A stretch of 64,000 bases of DNA from Helicobacter saguini (GCF_000762875.2 NZ_JRMP02000001.1:62001-126000), one strand, 5' to 3'. Numbered from the stretch's first letter, positions 44,255 through 54,164 are shown. Notes: generated from the sequence alone by a model not told the origin. Program-made: numbers and translations.

Positions 44255-44893
44255 TTACTTCGGTTTAAAATTCTTAGAATCTACACAATATTCTTTCACA
44301 AAACAGGTCACACACTGCGGATTTACCGCCTTACACTCATATCGCCCAAATAGCACAAAGGCTTGGTGCAGCGCGTTTAAATCGCTCTTAAAAAGCCCCT
44401 CTAAATCGCTCTCAGTTTGCAGCGCGCTTTTTGAATCACTTAAGCCTAATCGGTGCGAAACGCGAAAAACATGCGTATCCACCGCCATATAATTTTGCTT
44501 TAAAAACTCGCCTAGCACGACATTTGCACTCTTTTGTCCGACACCTTTTAGGCTCATTAAATCTTTTTGATTTGTGGGGATTTCGCCGCCAAATTTCTGC
44601 ACTACGGCTTTTGCCATTTCGATTAGATTTTTGGCTTTATTGTTGAAAAATGAGACTGATTTTATAAGATTTTTGACATCATTAATATCGGCTTTGCTTA
44701 GGGCGAGCGCGTTTGGATACTTGGCAAAAAGTGCGGGTGTGACGATATTTACGCGTTTATCCGTGCATTGTGCGGACAACATCACGGCGATTAAAAGCTC
44801 ATAAATATTTGTGTAATGCAGCTCGCTTTTTGCGTCCGCATATTTTTGTAAAAATAAGGTTTTTAGAATCTGCGCCTTTTGTGTTAAGGTCAT
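44255..44893 (-). CDS. nth: Endonuclease III
   Basis: 212 residues. The helix-hairpin-helix LMSLKGVGQKSANVVLGEF contains the catalytic Lys, VDTHVFRVSHRLGL supplies the catalytic Asp, and the C-terminal C-x6-C-x2-C-x5-C cluster (CKAVNPQCVTCFVKEYC) binds 4Fe-4S. Nth removes oxidised pyrimidines in base excision repair. Length is normal. It has a single octamer-like DSK at residue 153 and the final VDSKNFKPK. It is divergent from the receptor gene at 45016. Confidence 0.96.
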   Translation of the reverse strand: MTLTQKAQILKTLFLQKYADAKSELHYTNIYELLIAVMLSAQCTDKRVNIVTPALFAKYPNALALSKADINDVKNLIKSVSFFNNKAKNLIEMAKAVVQKFGGEIPTNQKDLMSLKGVGQKSANVVLGEFLKQNYMAVDTHVFRVSHRLGLSDSKSALQTESDLEGLFKSDLNALHQAFVLFGRYECKAVNPQCVTCFVKEYCVDSKNFKPK

Positions 44894-45015
44894 GTTTATC
44901 CTTATTTGATATTTAAAACATTAGCATTTTACCGCATTTCCCCAAAAATAATGTTAAAATACACGTTTCAATTTGTGATAACAAAATGGAGACAATGACA
45001 AAGCAAGGAAAGACA

Positions 45016-46335
45016 ATGTTCTCATCAAATTCTCTCAAAAAAGATTTGCAGCAAAAAGAGGCAGAAATACAAAATCTAAAGGCTGAAGTTGCCCTGTATA
45101 AAGGGCTTAGTGCGGTGGCGGCTAGTGATTTTATATTCGCGGTAAATGACAAGCAAGAAATCGTCTTTAGCAACGACAATGCAAAGGCGATACTTGCCGA
45201 TATTAAGGGCGTTTTGCCGACTTTGCTAACACATCCAAACGCCATAAGTATCAAAAATCAGCTGTATTTAGTGGTGAGTAAAAAGGTCGATGGCTTGGAT
45301 ACTTTCATTTTGAATATGACGAATTTTGGTGATAAAAGGCTTGGCGGGGTCGATATTGTCGGCATTTATTTGGTCGCTTTAAAGGGCGGACTGACCGCTA
45401 CGCAAAATAGCTTTGCTGAATCTTTTCAAGAGCTAACCAAGATTCTAACAAATAGTGAATCTATCGCGGATAACTCGCATGAGGGCTTGAAAATTAGTGA
45501 AAAATCTTTGGAAGATATTAACGAGCTATGCGATAAAGTCCAGCACGCACAGCAACTTGCCCAAAGCCTTAGCAGCCGAAGCAACGACATTACAAATGTG
45601 ATTTCGCTAATTGATGATATTGCAGAGCAGACAAACTTACTTGCGTTAAATGCGGCGATTGAAGCAGCACGCGCTGGAGAGCATGGACGCGGCTTTGCGG
45701 TCGTAGCCGATGAAGTTCGCAAACTTGCCGAAAAAACGCAAAAAGCCACAAAAGACATCGCCATAGTCGTAAAAGCAATGCAGCAAGAAAGCGGCGACAT
45801 CCACGTAAATACCGAAGAAATCAATGGCATCACCGAAACGATGCGAGAAAATGTCAATACCACCGTTGATATGATGCGAAATATCTCAAGTAGCACCATC
45901 GGTATTCGCTATATGTTGCGTATGATAAACAATCTCATTTTCTGCTCCCTTGCCAAACTCGACCACCTTGTGTATAAAAATAACTTGTATTCATTTGTTA
46001 TTGATGCGGCGCCTGACTTTGCGATTGTCGACCACAAAAGCTGCCGACTTGGGAAGTGGTATTATGAAGGCGATGGATACAAGCACTTTAGGGATACGCA
46101 AGGGTATCGCGAGCTTGAGAAATATCACGCTGCTACGCATAGTTATGCAAATGCGATGGCTATTCCGCTTAAGGAAAAACAGCCTGTCACAAAGGATTTT
46201 ATCGATAAAAATATCACAATTTTTGAAAACTCCACGCAAGGCGTCATAAAAGAAATCGATAATATGCTACATGAGAAAAATGAAAAACTTGCAAAAGACA
46301 GCGAAATAGAACGTGACAAAGTCAAAAGTGAATAG
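45016..46335 (+). CDS. tlpD: Cytosolic chemoreceptor with CZB domain, TlpD-like
   Basis: 439 residues from ATG 45016 (CAAGGAAAG upstream; earlier in-frame ATGs at 44986 and 44995). No membrane helix. It starts with a coiled coil ([20 protein letters not shown]), then the signalling hairpin [40 protein letters not shown] and a C-terminal CZB zinc domain ([38 protein letters not shown]). In H. pylori TlpD senses oxidative stress through the zinc site and steers tumbling with CheW/CheA. Start and layout match TlpD. Confidence 0.9.
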   Translation: MFSSNSLKKDLQQKEAEIQNLKAEVALYKGLSAVAASDFIFAVNDKQEIVFSNDNAKAILADIKGVLPTLLTHPNAISIKNQLYLVVSKKVDGLDTFILNMTNFGDKRLGGVDIVGIYLVALKGGLTATQNSFAESFQELTKILTNSESIADNSHEGLKISEKSLEDINELCDKVQHAQQLAQSLSSRSNDITNVISLIDDIAEQTNLLALNAAIEAARAGEHGRGFAVVADEVRKLAEKTQKATKDIAIVVKAMQQESGDIHVNTEEINGITETMRENVNTTVDMMRNISSSTIGIRYMLRMINNLIFCSLAKLDHLVYKNNLYSFVIDAAPDFAIVDHKSCRLGKWYYEGDGYKHFRDTQGYRELEKYHAATHSYANAMAIPLKEKQPVTKDFIDKNITIFENSTQGVIKEIDNMLHEKNEKLAKDSEIERDKVKSE

Positions 46336-46417
46336 AATCTTTTTGTGGGATAGAATCTAGATTCTAAAGATAAATTCATTATAAAAAAATCTTCATTTAG
46401 TAATTTAAGTTTAGAAT

Positions 46418-48550
46418 CTAGCTTATGGGGGTGCCGGGGTGGCGGGGGTTTTCTGGGCGTAAAAGGGATAAGCCATTGCTATCTTTGCAGGCTAGTAGCA
46501 TTCCTTCGCTTAGCTCGCCCATTAGCTTGGCTGGTTTAAGATTTGCTAAAACTATCACTTGCGAATTTACTAAACTTTCAGGGTTATAAAATTGTGAAAT
46601 ACCTGCGATTATTTGTCTTGGGTTTTCTTCGCCTAAATCAACTTTTAACTTTAATAATTTTTCGCTTTTTTCTAGCTTTTCAGCACTCAAAATTGTGCCT
46701 ACTTTCAAATGGATTTTTTGAAAATCGCTTAGGGTGATTTTAGATTCTATATTTTTAGATTCTATATTAGATTTTTGAGAATCTTTAGAATCTGGGGCGT
46801 GGGATTTTACCCCCCCCCTAGCCCCCCCCGCAAGGGGGGGGGAAGAAAGAGTGGTGTCCCCCGCAAGGTGTGGGGGAAGAGAAGTAGCATTTCCCGCAAG
46901 GGTGGGGGAATTCCCTTTAGATTCTATAGCCTCGCTCTCACTCGCAATAACATTAGAATCTTTTTTCATTCGCGGTGAATCAATCTTAGGAAACAACGCG
47001 TCAATCTTTGTAATCTTAAAATCGCGTTTATATTCAAACTCAACGATAAACCCACGAAAGCCCACAGAATCTATCTTAACGCCTAAACAAGCCGCAATCT
47101 TAAGACAAGTCGTAGGCATAATAGGATAAAGCAAAAGCGAAACTTTCAGCAAAATATTTGCAATTAGATTCAGTAATTCTTTGCATTCTTGCACTTCGCC
47201 ACGCTTCATCATCTCCCAAGGGGCAAATTTTGTAATCATCGCATTTGCAAGGTGCAGCATTTCCCAAATAGATTCTAAATATTTATTTGGCTGCATATTA
47301 TTCATAAAGCCGAGTGCTTCATGGCTCAGTTCATCGACTTTCTCACGCTCTAGCTGGAATCTATCAATACTAAAACTATCGCTCAAATCATACTCAAAAT
47401 ATTTTTCACTCATTCCTATTAGCCGATTGACAAGATTGCCTAAATCATTACTCAACTCGCCATTATTGCGATTAATCAACGCCCTTTCGCTAAAGTCGCC
47501 ATCTTGCCCAAAAGGCACTTCTTTTAGCAAAAAATAGCGGAAAATATCAAGCGGATACGCTTCTAGTATATCAAGCGGATTTATCACATTACCGATACTT
47601 TTAGACATTTTCACACCATCAATAGTCCACCATCCATGCACGAAAATATGCTCTGGAAGCGGCAATTCAAGGCTCATTAAAAACGCTGGCCAGTATATCG
47701 CGTGAAATCGCAAAATATCCTTACCTACGACATGTGAAGTGTGCTTAAAATACTCCATTTTAGATTCTAAAGCAGGGTTTTGCTCAGCTTTATGCTGCAA
47801 CAATTCACGCGCATTATTGTAATCCAAGCCATAGCCAAGCGCGGATGGATAGTTCATTAAAGCATCAAGCCACACATACACGATATGTTTATCATCTTTT
47901 AGCTTCAGCGGCACTTTTATCCCCCACTCAAAACTCGTCCTAGTAATCGATAAATCCTGCAAAGAATTATCCACAAATTTTATCACTTCATTTTTTTTAT
48001 GTAGCGGCAGGATACACGCAGGATTATTTTTATACCATTCAAGCAATTTATTTTGATATTTTGAAAGGCGAAAAAAGTAGCTCTCTTCTTTCACCAAACG
48101 CGTCTCTTTACCACAATCAGGGCAGTAGATTCCATCAAGCACTTGCGTTTGCGTAAAAAAGCTCTCGCAACTAACGCAATACTGCCCTTCATACTCGCCC
48201 TTGTAAATGTCGCCCTTATCAAACATTATCTCAAATGCCTTTTGCACGCTCAAAATATGCTCCAAATATGTCGTGCGGATAAATTTATTATAATCGATAT
48301 GGAATTTATCCCACACATCGCGGAATTTGTTAGCAATCGTGTTGGCATATTCAATCGTTTTTATGCCCTTTTTTCGCGCCGCTTCTTCAATCTTTTGCCC
48401 GTGCTCATCTGTGCCTGTAAGCAAGAACACATCATCGCCTTGCAGTGTCCAGTATTTCTTAATCACATCCGCGATAATCGTAGAATACGCATGCCCGATA
48501 TGCGGCACATCATTCACATAATAAATAGGGGTAGTCAAAAGCCGTTTCAT
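46418..48550 (-). CDS. metG: Methionyl-tRNA synthetase with a repeat insert
   Basis: 710 residues. HIGH (17-20), zinc ligands CVSCESFF and CPDCGKE, and KMSKSIGN are all present, as is the C-terminal EMAP-type tRNA-binding domain (FQKIHLKVGTILSAEKLEKS). Between the anticodon domain and that C-terminal domain (about 535-607) lies an insert made of a TCATTGCGAG element (read VIASESEAIES), LAGGARGGV cores with runs of 9 C, 8 C and 9 G (46810-46842), and DSK/IES units. The insert keeps the frame. Slippage in these runs would remove only the tRNA-binding domain. Confidence 0.95.
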   Translation of the reverse strand: MKRLLTTPIYYVNDVPHIGHAYSTIIADVIKKYWTLQGDDVFLLTGTDEHGQKIEEAARKKGIKTIEYANTIANKFRDVWDKFHIDYNKFIRTTYLEHILSVQKAFEIMFDKGDIYKGEYEGQYCVSCESFFTQTQVLDGIYCPDCGKETRLVKEESYFFRLSKYQNKLLEWYKNNPACILPLHKKNEVIKFVDNSLQDLSITRTSFEWGIKVPLKLKDDKHIVYVWLDALMNYPSALGYGLDYNNARELLQHKAEQNPALESKMEYFKHTSHVVGKDILRFHAIYWPAFLMSLELPLPEHIFVHGWWTIDGVKMSKSIGNVINPLDILEAYPLDIFRYFLLKEVPFGQDGDFSERALINRNNGELSNDLGNLVNRLIGMSEKYFEYDLSDSFSIDRFQLEREKVDELSHEALGFMNNMQPNKYLESIWEMLHLANAMITKFAPWEMMKRGEVQECKELLNLIANILLKVSLLLYPIMPTTCLKIAACLGVKIDSVGFRGFIVEFEYKRDFKITKIDALFPKIDSPRMKKDSNVIASESEAIESKGNSPTLAGNATSLPPHLAGDTTLSSPPLAGGARGGVKSHAPDSKDSQKSNIESKNIESKITLSDFQKIHLKVGTILSAEKLEKSEKLLKLKVDLGEENPRQIIAGISQFYNPESLVNSQVIVLANLKPAKLMGELSEGMLLACKDSNGLSLLRPENPRHPGTPIS
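46809..46908. repeat. C/G homopolymer repeats inside metG
   Basis: Nine C (46810-46818), eight C (46822-46829), nine G (46834-46842), then two shorter CCCGCAAGG...GGGGGAA units near 46858-46876 and 46890-46909. They are related to the LTPLRKGGG core and lie in the coding region of an essential gene. Confidence 0.8.
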
Positions 48551-48762
48551 TTTTGTCCTTTGCTTTTAGAATCTTGTGTCTATGTAACATAAATCTAGAT
48601 TCTAATTTAAAAATTTGGGTTTTAAGTTTTTTAGAAATAAAAAATAATTTTTTTTTAAATTTATGGTTCATTTTAATAAAATTTACCCACTATCAAACAA
48701 TTTAAATTAGTAAATTAAAATTCTATAATCTTAATTTTTTCACAATATAATACATTTTTGTA

Positions 48763-48788
48763 TAAAATATTTTGAAATTAGCCGATTT
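48763..48788 (+). promoter_or_regulatory. Possible sigma-28 promoter of fliS
   Basis: TAAA (48763-48766), 14 bases, then GCCGATTT (48781-48788) approximates the flagellar sigma-28 consensus TAAA-N15-GCCGATAA, 49 bases before the fliS start. Confidence 0.4.
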
Positions 48789-48837
48789 AGTAGAAATGCT
48801 ACACTAAGCAAGACAAACAAGATTTAAGGAGCAAATT

Positions 48838-49236
48838 ATGAGAGCGTATAATGCCCATAATATGTATCAACAAAATTCGGTGAGTGTGGAAAGTCCAGCC
48901 AAACTTATCGAGATGTTGTATGAAGGTATTTTGAGATTTTTGGGTCAGGCAAAGCGTATAATGGAGGAGGAGGACATCGATATAGAGAAAAAAATCTACT
49001 ATATCAACCGCACGACTGATATTTTCACCGAGCTATTAAATGTCCTAGACTACGATAGAGGCGGCGAGGTCGCGGTGTATCTTACAGGGCTTTACACGCA
49101 TCAAATAAAGCTACTAACGCAGGCAAATATGGAGAATAATGTCGAGAAAATCGATATTGTTATGAATGTAGCCCGTGGCTTACTAGAGGCGTGGAGGGAA
49201 ATCCATCAAGAAGAGCTAGGGCGACCTAATGCGTAA
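48838..49236 (+). CDS. fliS: Flagellin chaperone FliS
   Basis: 132 residues, all helical: MRAYNAHNMYQQNSVSVESP, LIEMLYEGILRFLGQAKRIM, YINRTTDIFTELLNVLDYDR and a final TNANMEN-like helix region. The Y..Q.V..ASP..LI..LYDG pattern is FliS. It caps the C-terminal part of flagellin before export. Ribosome site AAGGAG. fliD, the usual partner, is not directly upstream, so the gene may have its own late promoter. It has no repeats. Confidence 0.93.
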   Translation: MRAYNAHNMYQQNSVSVESPAKLIEMLYEGILRFLGQAKRIMEEEDIDIEKKIYYINRTTDIFTELLNVLDYDRGGEVAVYLTGLYTHQIKLLTQANMENNVEKIDIVMNVARGLLEAWREIHQEELGRPNA

Positions 49237-49446
49237 CTTTTTTAGATTCTATATCTTGTAGAATCTTTAAATCTATTCAACGTAACTTTTATTTTTTTTA
49301 GCAAGGTTTTATCATTTACTTTGTTAAAATAATATAAAAAACAACGTTATATTTTTAAAAATACGAGAATCTTATAATAAAATGGTTAAAATACAAGAAT
49401 ATAAATTTTGATTTATAGACATTATGAAATTTCCTAAGGAGAATTA

Positions 49447-49671
49447 ATGGCGAAAGATGATGTCATTAAGGTTGATGGAAAAGTAATTGAGGCTTTGCCT
49501 AGCACGACTTTTCGTGTGGAATTGCAGAATGGACATATCGTTCTATGTCATATTTCAGGTAAAATGCGAATGCACAATATTAAAATATTACCAGGCGATA
49601 ACGTTCAAATCGAACTAACACCATATAGTTTAGACAAAGGTAGAATAGTGCTTCGCCATCCACGTGAATAA
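49447..49671 (+). CDS. infA: Translation initiation factor IF-1
   Basis: 74 residues in an OB fold: [40 protein letters not shown] and [20 protein letters not shown], all at the expected spacing. IF-1 occupies the ribosomal A site during initiation. AAGGAG precedes the ATG by six bases. It stands alone here; the ribosomal genes that often accompany it are not adjacent. It has no repeats. Confidence 0.97.
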   Translation: MAKDDVIKVDGKVIEALPSTTFRVELQNGHIVLCHISGKMRMHNIKILPGDNVQIELTPYSLDKGRIVLRHPRE

Positions 49672-49715
49672 CCATTAATACCATAATGTTGCTGCTTAGA
49701 TTTAGTATTAGTTTT

Positions 49716-51392
49716 TTATTTTTGTTTGTTAGTTGTGGAATCTTGCCCTACATTAGAATCTTCATGCTCTTCCTCGTCGTGGGATTCTGGGGAATCTAGC
49801 GGGTCTTTTGTAATGTAGAATGTGTTGTTTGTTAAATCAGCACTCTGTAAAAAGTTATCCATTACATCCTTTTCCACACGTGAGTATTCCAAAAATTGCT
49901 TTTTATCATTTCCGCTTAGTTCGCTTCGCTGCGTTTTGATTTGCCCTAGCGGATTTATGGGCTTATTATTTTTATACACGCCAAAGTGTAAATGTGGTCC
50001 TGTGCTAAGTCCTGTGCTACCGACATTGCCGATATATGTGCCCTGCCGCACACGCGCACCGATTTTACTAGCCTTGCCGATTTTGCTTAAGTGTGCATAA
50101 AGTGTGCGAATGCCCCCTGCGTGATTGATTTCGATTACCTTGCCATAGCCACCCTTTACGCCTGAAAAGGCGATTATCCCCTCCCCTGCCGCATATACTG
50201 GAGTGCCTGTCGTGGCGGAAAAATCTACGCCATAATGTGGTCGCACATAGCCTAATACGGGGTGTTTTCTCCCGCTTGAGAATTTCGAGCTAATGCGGCG
50301 ATATTTTACAGGTGTGATTAAAAAGAAGTTTGCCATTTCCTTGCCATCCGCGTCATAGTAGCGATTTTTGTAGCCAAAAAGGTAGTAGAATTTGCCCTTA
50401 GATTCTATAGCGATGGATTTGACATCTGGTGTGCCGATATTTTTGCCTAAGCGAAATTTGCGTGTGTAGATTACGGCTACTCTATCGCCCTTTTGCACGA
50501 CGTAGCGGGCTTTGTATGCGTTTAGAAACTCTTGATTTAAGCCGCCATCTTGAGTTGCGTTATATAAAGCCTTGCTAGGTCCGCCGCCATCTTGAATCTT
50601 GGCTATGACTTTTTGCTCAAATCGCAGGGATAATATGGGCGTGATTTCTAGCTTGTATGCGTTGTCGTTAAAATCATAGAATATTTTTACCTGCATATCA
50701 GCATTTAGCGGCAAATAGGCTTGTAATAGCGCGCCCTTGCTATCGCGTAATACATAAATGTCAGAATCTGTTTTGACATCGGCGACTAATTCTTTATCTT
50801 CTGGGGCTAGGTTGTAATATGTAGATTCTGGAATATTATTTTGTGCGAAAAAGCCTAAGAGTGTAGAGCCATATTTCCAAGCGTATCGCTCGGCGTAGGT
50901 GGCGTTAAAGCCGCTTTGTTTTTGCGGGGTTTTTGGTGTTTCTTGTGGTTTAGATTCTATAGAATCTTTAGAATCTATATTTTTAGAATCTTGCGAGTTA
51001 GATTCTATAGAATCTTTTTTAGAATCTTTATTAGATTCTAAACTTGCTAGGGTGAGATTCCCCCCTCCCTTGCGGAGGGGGGTTAGGGGGGTGGGTTCTG
51101 TTACGTCGTTAGAATCTAGATTTTGTGTTTTGATAGAATCCTTTTTATTAGAATCTATTTTAGTATTATGGCTTTCTCTTTTATTGTGGTTATTGACCCA
51201 CCCCCCAGCCCCCTCCGCAAGGGAGGGGGAGTGAGCGTCTTTAGATTCTATATTTTTAGAATTTGCAATTTTAGAATCTCTAGAATCTACATTTTTAGAT
51301 TCTATATTTTTATTAGAATCTTTAGAATCTGCCTGTATAAAAACGACATTAAAAAGCAATAAAATACAAAAAAAACTAAAAAAAACTCTCAT
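49716..51392 (-). CDS. csd3: M23 peptidase Csd3/HdpA
   Basis: 558 residues from ATG 51392, which begins a signal peptide (MRVFFSFFCILLLFNVVFIQ); a GTG at 51464 lacks a ribosome site. An N-terminal block of about 150 residues is repeats (DSK/IES, SLAEGAGGWV, TPLTPLRKGGG). Then come the inhibitory and LysM-like middle regions and an M23 domain with HYGVDFSATTGTPV and GPHLHFGVY, zinc ligands intact. In H. pylori Csd3 (HP0506) is a DD-carboxypeptidase and endopeptidase needed for helical shape. The order of domains matches. Confidence 0.9.
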   Translation of the reverse strand: MRVFFSFFCILLLFNVVFIQADSKDSNKNIESKNVDSRDSKIANSKNIESKDAHSPSLAEGAGGWVNNHNKRESHNTKIDSNKKDSIKTQNLDSNDVTEPTPLTPLRKGGGNLTLASLESNKDSKKDSIESNSQDSKNIDSKDSIESKPQETPKTPQKQSGFNATYAERYAWKYGSTLLGFFAQNNIPESTYYNLAPEDKELVADVKTDSDIYVLRDSKGALLQAYLPLNADMQVKIFYDFNDNAYKLEITPILSLRFEQKVIAKIQDGGGPSKALYNATQDGGLNQEFLNAYKARYVVQKGDRVAVIYTRKFRLGKNIGTPDVKSIAIESKGKFYYLFGYKNRYYDADGKEMANFFLITPVKYRRISSKFSSGRKHPVLGYVRPHYGVDFSATTGTPVYAAGEGIIAFSGVKGGYGKVIEINHAGGIRTLYAHLSKIGKASKIGARVRQGTYIGNVGSTGLSTGPHLHFGVYKNNKPINPLGQIKTQRSELSGNDKKQFLEYSRVEKDVMDNFLQSADLTNNTFYITKDPLDSPESHDEEEHEDSNVGQDSTTNKQK

Positions 51393-51569
51393 ATTAATAT
51401 AAATCCTTGCAAAGTATGATAGAATCTTGGCATTATATTTGCTAATAACTTTTAAAGCTTTCACTAAAGGATAAGTGAAAATTAGCTAAATGTAAAGGTT
51501 GAAAAAGGGTAATTATATCGTTATTTTGTATATAAAGGCTTTATTTTCAGTCATTTTAAGGATTTTATT

Positions 51570-51740
51570 ATGAAAGATTGGATTTATCCAAGTGTCGTTT
51601 TCGTAATCTTTCTGTATGTTATGGCTTTTGTGCTTTTTTACACATATAAAGGGCAGGCTGGCTATGGCGGTGGTAAGCAAAAGGGCGGAACGACAAGCGT
51701 GGAGAATTTCCAAAGTGAAATGAGTAAAAAATTAAAATGA
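51570..51740 (+). CDS. Small single-helix membrane protein (56 residues)
   Basis: ATG 51570 with TTAAGGA ten bases upstream. It has one membrane helix (YPSVVFVIFLYVMAFVLFYT) and a Gly/Lys-rich tail (YKGQAGYGGGKQKG) ending SEMSKKLK. It has no octamers although its 3' flank contains one. It lies 75 bases before flgM and could share a transcript upstream of the flgM promoter. No family is recognised. Confidence 0.55.
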   Translation: MKDWIYPSVVFVIFLYVMAFVLFYTYKGQAGYGGGKQKGGTTSVENFQSEMSKKLK

Positions 51741-51743
51741 TTC

Positions 51744-51770
51744 TAAAGTTTTTTAAAAATTTGTCGATAT
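51744..51770 (+). promoter_or_regulatory. Sigma-28 promoter of flgM
   Basis: TAAA (51744-51747), exactly 15 bases, then GTCGATAT (51763-51770), close to TAAA-N15-GCCGATAA. The start would be near 51777 with AAGGAG at 51802-51807. Confidence 0.65.
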
Positions 51771-51815
51771 AGTTTTTAGGATAAATAGGACTAAACCAAA
51801 TGTAAGGAGACAACT

Positions 51816-52064
51816 ATGAGAATTTCAGCAAGTGTAACAGCTACAATTCAACAGGCTCAAAACCGCGATAGAGACGCTATCAAAAATAGTGATAGAAATG
51901 ATAGAAATGAACGCGTGAGAGATGATTCTGTAAGCGAAATATTTGGCGGAAAAAGTCGAGCTGATAGAGTAGCTCAAATCAAAGAAGAGATAAAAAATGG
52001 GACTTATAAGCTAGATTTATTCGCTACAAGCGATAGAATGGCACGAAGTTTGCTTAATGCTTAG
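51816..52064 (+). CDS. flgM: Anti-sigma-28 factor FlgM
   Basis: 82 residues: a disordered, charged N-terminal half (NRDRDAIKNSDRNDRNERVR) and a helical C-terminal half, RADRVAQIKEEIKNGTYKLD then LFATSDRMARSLLNA, which is the sigma-28-binding part. FlgM holds FliA until hook completion. The sigma-28 promoter just upstream gives the usual feedback loop. A FlgN-like gene follows, as in other epsilonproteobacteria. Confidence 0.88.
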   Translation: MRISASVTATIQQAQNRDRDAIKNSDRNDRNERVRDDSVSEIFGGKSRADRVAQIKEEIKNGTYKLDLFATSDRMARSLLNA

Positions 52065-52209
52065 GTAGAAAGCGGAGTTAAGATTCTAATTTTTAAGGGG
52101 TTTTTTTATTTTGTCATTGCGTATGGCAGTTTTATAGAATCTAGATTCTATAAAGCAATTCTCCATAATTCCATAGAATCTTATCCGCTATTTAGCTAGG
52201 GAAAAGCAA

Positions 52210-52647
52210 ATGAATAACGATACACTACATTCTTACTTAGAAGCGGCTATACAAAAGCTAAAGTCGCTAATCACTTTCACACAAGATGACATCGAGGATA
52301 TAAAGCAGGCTAAACACGAGGCAGTTTTTGAACGCGCTAGCCAAAAAGTTGGCGTTATAAAAGAGTTTGAAACTAGCAAGGGCTTGATTGATAGGGAGAT
52401 TTTGAGCCTTACACAGCAGTATCCGCATTTGAAACTAGCCGATATTTTGGACGCTAAAAGTGATAATTTGCTAGGGAATATGCGAAAGACCTTAGAGGAG
52501 CTAAAGGCGATAAATACACATTACGCACGACTTGCCTTTGCAGTTGGCGAATTTTACACATCAATGGCAGATAAGCTAATCCCAAGAGAAAAAGCTGACT
52601 ACAAAAGCAAGGTAGAGCAATCAAAACTACTTAAAATCAACGCGTAA
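52210..52647 (+). CDS. flgN: FlgN-like flagellar chaperone
   Basis: 145 residues, nearly all helical, with a heptad-like N-terminal part (LHSYLEAAIQKLKSLITFTQ) and a basic end (PREKADYKSKVEQSKLLK). Size, helix content and place after flgM fit FlgN, which escorts the hook-filament junction proteins FlgK and FlgL. flgK itself does not follow; nuoB is convergent. The 145-base gap before the gene holds an octamer palindrome and a TCATTGCG fragment. Confidence 0.7.
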   Translation: MNNDTLHSYLEAAIQKLKSLITFTQDDIEDIKQAKHEAVFERASQKVGVIKEFETSKGLIDREILSLTQQYPHLKLADILDAKSDNLLGNMRKTLEELKAINTHYARLAFAVGEFYTSMADKLIPREKADYKSKVEQSKLLKINA

Positions 52648-52676
52648 GATTCTATAGAATCTTAATTGTCATAACA

Positions 52677-53174
52677 TTACACAAGTCTTTTTTTATTGTC
52701 AAGTGGCAGTGCCTTTTCACGTCGTATTTTTTGCTGTAAAACCATCATTGCATACTGCAGTGTTTCAGGGCGAGGAGCACATCCTGGCAGATAAATATCC
52801 ACAGGGATAATCCTATCTACGCCTTGCACGGTCGCATAAGTGTTAAACATACCGCCCGTATTCGCGCAACTCCCCATTGACACGACCCACTTTGGCTCAG
52901 GCATTTGGTCATAAAGTCGGCGCGTAAATTCCGCGTGCTTCTTAGTTAGCGTCCCAGCGATTATCATCACATCGCTCTGCCTAGGACTAGCCCGAAAAAT
53001 AATGCCAAATCTATCAAAATCAAATCGCGAACCGCCCGTTGCCATCATCTCAATCGCGCAACACGCAAGCCCATAAGTAAGGGGCCAAAGCGAGTTACTC
53101 CGCCCCCAGTTTAGAATCTTATCCACACTGCCAAGTGCCACAGGTGCGCCTTTTAACGCTGCTACTTCATTCAT
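52677..53174 (-). CDS. nuoB: NADH-quinone oxidoreductase subunit B
   Basis: 165 residues with all four cluster-N2 cysteines: the pair in [19 protein letters not shown] and LPGCAPRPE. NuoB carries the terminal iron-sulfur cluster next to the quinone site of complex I. It overlaps a thioredoxin-like gene by 8 bases, and neither nuoA nor nuoC is adjacent, unlike the usual nuoA-N operon. Either complex I genes are scattered or this is an extra copy. The 3' end faces flgN across a perfect AAGATTCTATAGAATCTT palindrome. Confidence 0.95.
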   Translation of the reverse strand: MNEVAALKGAPVALGSVDKILNWGRSNSLWPLTYGLACCAIEMMATGGSRFDFDRFGIIFRASPRQSDVMIIAGTLTKKHAEFTRRLYDQMPEPKWVVSMGSCANTGGMFNTYATVQGVDRIIPVDIYLPGCAPRPETLQYAMMVLQQKIRREKALPLDNKKRLV

Positions 53175-53802
53175 TTTTATCTCCTTTAAAGTTAAGATTT
53201 ATGTCGCTTTCTATCATTTCTTCAGTGATTGCGCCTTCTATCATTTGTAAAATTTCGCCGTTTTTATCCACGATTAAGGCAAGCGGCGCATTAAAATCGC
53301 GTCTTTCTACATTTAACTTTCGTTTTATAGAATCTATTATAAACGTTAAATCATTTTGTGTTTCTACTAAGTTAGTAAAAACGATATTTTTATCTAATAA
53401 AATATTAGATTCTATAATATCCTTTTGATTTAAGATTATAAAATCTATATCTTTATGATTTCTTGCAAGATTATTAATGTGTGGTGTTATACCGCTACAC
53501 AAATTGCAATCTTTAGGGTAAATCATAACAACCTTAGGTTTATTAGAAAAAGCGTTATTATTACTTAAAGAAGTTATATTAAATAGAACTTTTTTAGAAT
53601 CTTGCTTAGAATTTTGTATATTAATATCAAAAATATTATCTTTTTTAGAATCCGCTTTAGAATCTATGTTTTTAGATTCTATAAAAATGTGTTTTTCAAC
53701 CTTTTCTTGCGTAGTTGCAGAATCTTTTTTATCCACAGAAAAAAGAAAATACACCAAAAGTGCCACACAAAAAAACATCGCTACATAGCCAACATACCGC
53801 AT
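53167..53802 (-). CDS. Membrane-anchored thioredoxin-like protein
   Basis: 211 residues from ATG 53802; a start at 53847 would add a basic leader without a ribosome site. It has an N-terminal anchor ([20 protein letters not shown]), a repeat block with [15 protein letters not shown], then [20 protein letters not shown], a CxxC (Cys-Asn-Leu-Cys) at the right place for a thioredoxin fold, and later [19 protein letters not shown], the cis-Pro strand pair. It probably faces the periplasm. Its coupling to nuoB is unusual; a role in folding or cofactor assembly is a guess. Confidence 0.6.
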   Translation of the reverse strand: MRYVGYVAMFFCVALLVYFLFSVDKKDSATTQEKVEKHIFIESKNIDSKADSKKDNIFDINIQNSKQDSKKVLFNITSLSNNNAFSNKPKVVMIYPKDCNLCSGITPHINNLARNHKDIDFIILNQKDIIESNILLDKNIVFTNLVETQNDLTFIIDSIKRKLNVERRDFNAPLALIVDKNGEILQMIEGAITEEMIESDINLNFKGDKNE

Positions 53803-53847
53803 AAAATCACCATAAAATTTTCTAAGAATTATACAACATTTAATCAC

Positions 53848-54164
53848 AAAACTACTAAATAATCAAACTTTTATAGAATTTAGATTTTATAGAATATTAT
53901 TAAGATTAATAAGATTCTAAATAGACTTTAAGTCTATAAATCAAAAATATCTAATTTTTATAACAAAAAAATTACATTATTATTACGCCTTGTAAAATGA
54001 GAATAATAGAAAATGTAACATTTTGTAATTTTCGCAATAAAAAAATATGGAAAAATTTTTAAAATTTATTATATAATATGAAACATTTGTAAAAATATTA
54101 GTAAGTGTTATTAATATTTTACACGTATTTTACATAAAATTTATTATTAAAAAAAGGAGTAAAA
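53848..54164 (+). other. AT-rich promoter region of the chemoreceptor
   Basis: About 317 bases, very AT-rich, with octamer-like remnants only at its left end (53879-53920). TATATAATATG puts TATAAT at 54072-54077, about 90 bases before the receptor start. No gene is visible. Confidence 0.45.
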
